A stretch of 64,000 bases of DNA from Pseudoips prasinana (lineage: Eukaryota; Arthropoda; Insecta; Lepidoptera; Nolidae): assembly GCA_951640165.1 (NCBI GenBank), contig OX621254.1, positions 28,556,001 to 28,620,000 on the forward strand, written 5' to 3'. Shown piece after piece: positions 61,888 through 64,000 of the stretch (within the stretch, counting starts at the first letter, position 1; the number at the start of each line of letters is the position of its first letter). Below the pieces are notes generated by a model that had not been told where the DNA came from, searched no databases, and saw only the letters and a list, made by a program, of their open reading frames with translations. The position numbers were made by a program, and so were the translations under genes.

Positions 61888-61960
61888 TATTCCGGTTTTA
61901 ACCGGTTCGGATCAGTACGATCCGGTTTTTGCCTGCTAAATGAGTTGGAACATGGGATAA
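61888..61960 (-). repeat. Repeat P, second copy
   Basis: CCGGTTTTAACCGGTTCGGA TCAGTACGATCCGG is the reverse of 35874-35946. Confidence 0.55.
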
Positions 61961-62057
61961 TACGGGATGAATATTGTTAAAATATAGATAGTATTGTGTA
62001 GTGGTATTGATTGATAAAAAGGTGCAAAAAGGAATAAATAATGTGTAAATATTACCT

Positions 62058-62291
62058 TTATTTTTTTTTGATTATGCAGGGGGACTGCCTTCGCATGCCA
62101 CCCGCAAAAAGTGTCTGCGGGTGGGTATATCGGACTTGCACCGACTAAAACTACCTGCCGTGGACTTCTCTTGGCGCCTGATGGGGGAGTCCCGGGAACG
62201 CGGTTATGCTGCTCCGGTACCCCCCTTTTGCGCCATGTCCCAGATGGTCGGGACACGTACCCTGGGAGGGCTCCTTTGGATTACCCTCCCC
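62058..62291 (-). mobile_element. GC-rich retroposon with poly(A) and 14-bp target duplication
   Basis: A perfect TGTAAATATTACCT flanks the insert at 62044-62057 and 62292-62305. In element sense (minus) it ends in an A-run (62058-62069 as T's). About 30 bases before the tail lies a hairpin, CCACCCGCA-GACACTTTT-TGCGGGTGG. The insert is far more GC-rich than its surroundings. A minus frame crosses it (GASPIYPPADTFCGWHAKAV). It is probably a 5'-truncated LINE 3' end or a SINE sharing such an end; I do not recognise the family. Confidence 0.75.
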
Positions 62292-62459
62292 TGTAAATAT
62301 TACCTACTTTAAAAAAAATCGTTTTAAGGTATGGCATTCGCCGTATGGCTTCCATTTAAAATATTTTTTTTTTGAAATTTTGTATTTGTGCACTATTAAT
62401 TGTTATGTTTCTTTTTGAGTTATCCTTGAAATAAACCTTTATCGAGGCAGGGTTCAAAA

Positions 62460-63050
62460 GCGCCTCGTTTAGCGGTAGCATTAAACGGCAGATAATGAGG
62501 TCCTGTGTTCAAATGCCAGGTCGGGTCAAAATGTGATTTTAGGATTTTAAGAGGTCTGGGATATGGCGGTATAAGTGAAAAAATGGCTTGTACATATTTT
62601 TTTTATATATTATTTATTTATTAAGGATTTGATTTAATATAAATATAATAATTAGGCAGTGTGTAATATATATAGTATGTAATAGTTGTACGAAATATTT
62701 TAATGAAGCTACTTCTTATGTAAACCATTTTTTTGCATGTCAGTGCGACAAAATATGTGGAACTTTAAGACTCTCCATCCATTTGTCTGTAACCATATGT
62801 TTTGCGAATTAAATACATTTGAATTTGTAAACAACCGTTTTTCGGAGAAAACGTAAAGCCGTCGGTCCTGTACCTGACCTATTCCCGGTTGTGTCTCTAG
62901 TCGTCCCATCGGGTCATAAAAGTGATGGAACAGTGCCCGTGTGTTTGCGCACACACTTGTGCACTATAATATGTCCCGCACCGATGGCTATTCTCCATTG
63001 AGAGTTGCCGTCGTGACCGAAATACGAATGGCAGGACATTATTATGAACA
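62460..63050 (+). mobile_element. SINE-A copy split by a ~260-bp insertion
   Basis: The head and first body part are at 62460-62578 (CGTTTAGCGGTAGCATTAAA, GGTCCTGTGTTCAAATGCCA). The rest of the body and the 3' end are at 62840-63050 (AGCCGTCGGTCCTGTACCTG, TTGCGCACACACTTGTGCAC). The intervening AT-rich 62579-62839 ends in AATTAAATACATTTGAATTT and could be a LINE 3' end. Confidence 0.65.
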
Positions 63051-63893
63051 CATATTCTTGACAATTTTCCCTGAAGTCGAAGGTACTTGTAACACTCGTA
63101 AAATAAATAAAAGGAAAAGATACAATGCATTTCATATTTTAAGATAATACCAACATCAAGCTGATACGGATCCAATTTTCATAGTAAACGAAAGGAGGAT
63201 ACCTTTAAATCCAATACGGAATACAAAACAAGAATTTTTTTGAAGTGTTAACGTCCCAAAACCGCGCTTATTGAAAAAGGTTGCGGAAATTCACCGCTTA
63301 CCCTAGCAGCACAGAATACATACATACAACAGAAAAGAAACTACGGAATACATACGGAAACAAAATGCAGTCCCTGACTCTCCTAAGTATTGACGAATGG
63401 CTCTTATTCAGAAGAATTTGAAGTACATTCGTCTGAATTAGCTTAGCTATATACAGCAGCCGTATATGATAAAATTATGATGTCTGGTGGAACAACACTT
63501 ACAACTTTTAAACAGAGGACAACTATTGAAACAGTGCTAAGAATCATATCTATTTAATTAGCTATGAAATGAAATATGCCGTCTTAAAATTGGTCAAATG
63601 GTCAATCCAATTGGGAACTACAGCTCTACTGACACATTCACAGATACATATACTTCAAATTTAAAACTGTTTTGTGTTGATGGTTTGTTTGAGTTAATAA
63701 ATGTACTATTAAAAGTAAAGACTTTACAACCGAGAATTTCTAATGATATTATAGTGCATCATTTATAAAGACACAATAATGTTCAATACAATAGGTTTGA
63801 ATACAATTCAATTCGTAATAAATGTCATACGATCCATTCGCTTTAATATTTTATGTTGAACACACACGAGGCATCTTAGTTAAAAACTGTCCT
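63051..63893. other. No recognisable feature
   Basis: AT-rich, unassigned up to the hairpin near the window end. Confidence 0.4.
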
Positions 63894-63946
63894 CTAATAT
63901 ATTACCACCACCATGACTAAGGGTCATGGTGGTGGTAATATATTAG
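63894..63946. repeat. Perfect 24-bp hairpin
   Basis: CTAATATATTACCACCACCA TGAC (63894-63917) is followed by a 5-base loop TAAGG and the exact reverse complement (63923-63946). Confidence 0.9.
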
Positions 63947-64000
63947 TTATATTAGTTTGTATTTGTATTGAGAGGGCTTCAGTTCAGTTTACTTAGATTG

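Overview
This looks like an AT-rich, repeat-dominated stretch of insect nuclear DNA, most likely from a moth or butterfly. The evidence is a lepidopteran-style RTE-clade LINE whose many truncated copies end in the same CAGCAGTGGACGTCTTTCGG motif plus a (GAT)n tail, together with several tRNA-headed SINEs, Helitron-like termini (CTAGT/CTAAT), fold-back MITEs and decayed Jockey/CR1-type LINEs. I found no host protein-coding gene, rRNA gene or CRISPR. The only real tRNA-like gene remnant is a 5'-truncated tRNA-Gly(CCC) at about 43.01-43.07 kb. SINE family letters below are local labels, not database names.

Layout. 0-10 kb holds 5S-derived and tRNA-derived SINEs, Helitron-like J1, repeat F, SINE-B copies, a twin-primed RTE copy and a LINE carboxy-terminal fragment. 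10-22 kb holds a TTAA-flanked MITE, two LINE 3' ends, a second RT fragment pair (14.4-15.6 kb), a duplicated SINE-like block (16.0-16.5 kb) and assorted SINEs. 22.1-25.3 kb is the one near-full-length element: an RTE retrotransposon with endonuclease and reverse transcriptase, broken by one in-frame stop and one late 1-bp deletion. 25.6-26.5 kb is a degenerate ~91-bp tandem array, followed by a fold-back MITE. 27-46 kb holds SINEs, another LINE end, a mariner relic, an exact 41-bp double-hairpin minisatellite (34.7-35.1 kb), several RTE fragments, a 99-bp-arm fold-back element and the tRNA-Gly remnant. 46.8-48.5 kb is a non-autonomous Helitron-like element with internal repeats. 51.6-53.8 kb is an 82/86-bp minisatellite inside an internally deleted RTE derivative. 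54-64 kb holds more nested SINEs, a 5'-truncated CR1/Jockey-type LINE (56.3-58.8 kb), a Helitron tail-to-tail fold-back (59.6-60.1 kb), an intact RTE-derived mini-element with target-site duplication (60.75-61.0 kb) and a double palindrome within a SINE (61.16-61.29 kb).

How parts relate. The RTE at 22 kb appears to represent the source family for three kinds of derivative here: ordinary 5'-truncated copies (9.4, 12.3 and 40.3 kb), a 5'-inverted twin-primed copy (6.7 kb), and short units keeping only the RTE 5' and 3' ends (42.5 and 60.8 kb, both with perfect target duplications). One such mini-element at 51.6 kb has its 5'-derived core amplified into a ~2-kb minisatellite. SINE-B and SINE-C have different tRNA-like heads but share a tail. 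SINE-D begins with a recognisable 5S rRNA internal promoter. Nested insertions (E in D, B in E, E in C, D in D, E in a mini-RTE) give a partial relative chronology. All family calls were made by eye and no database was searched.
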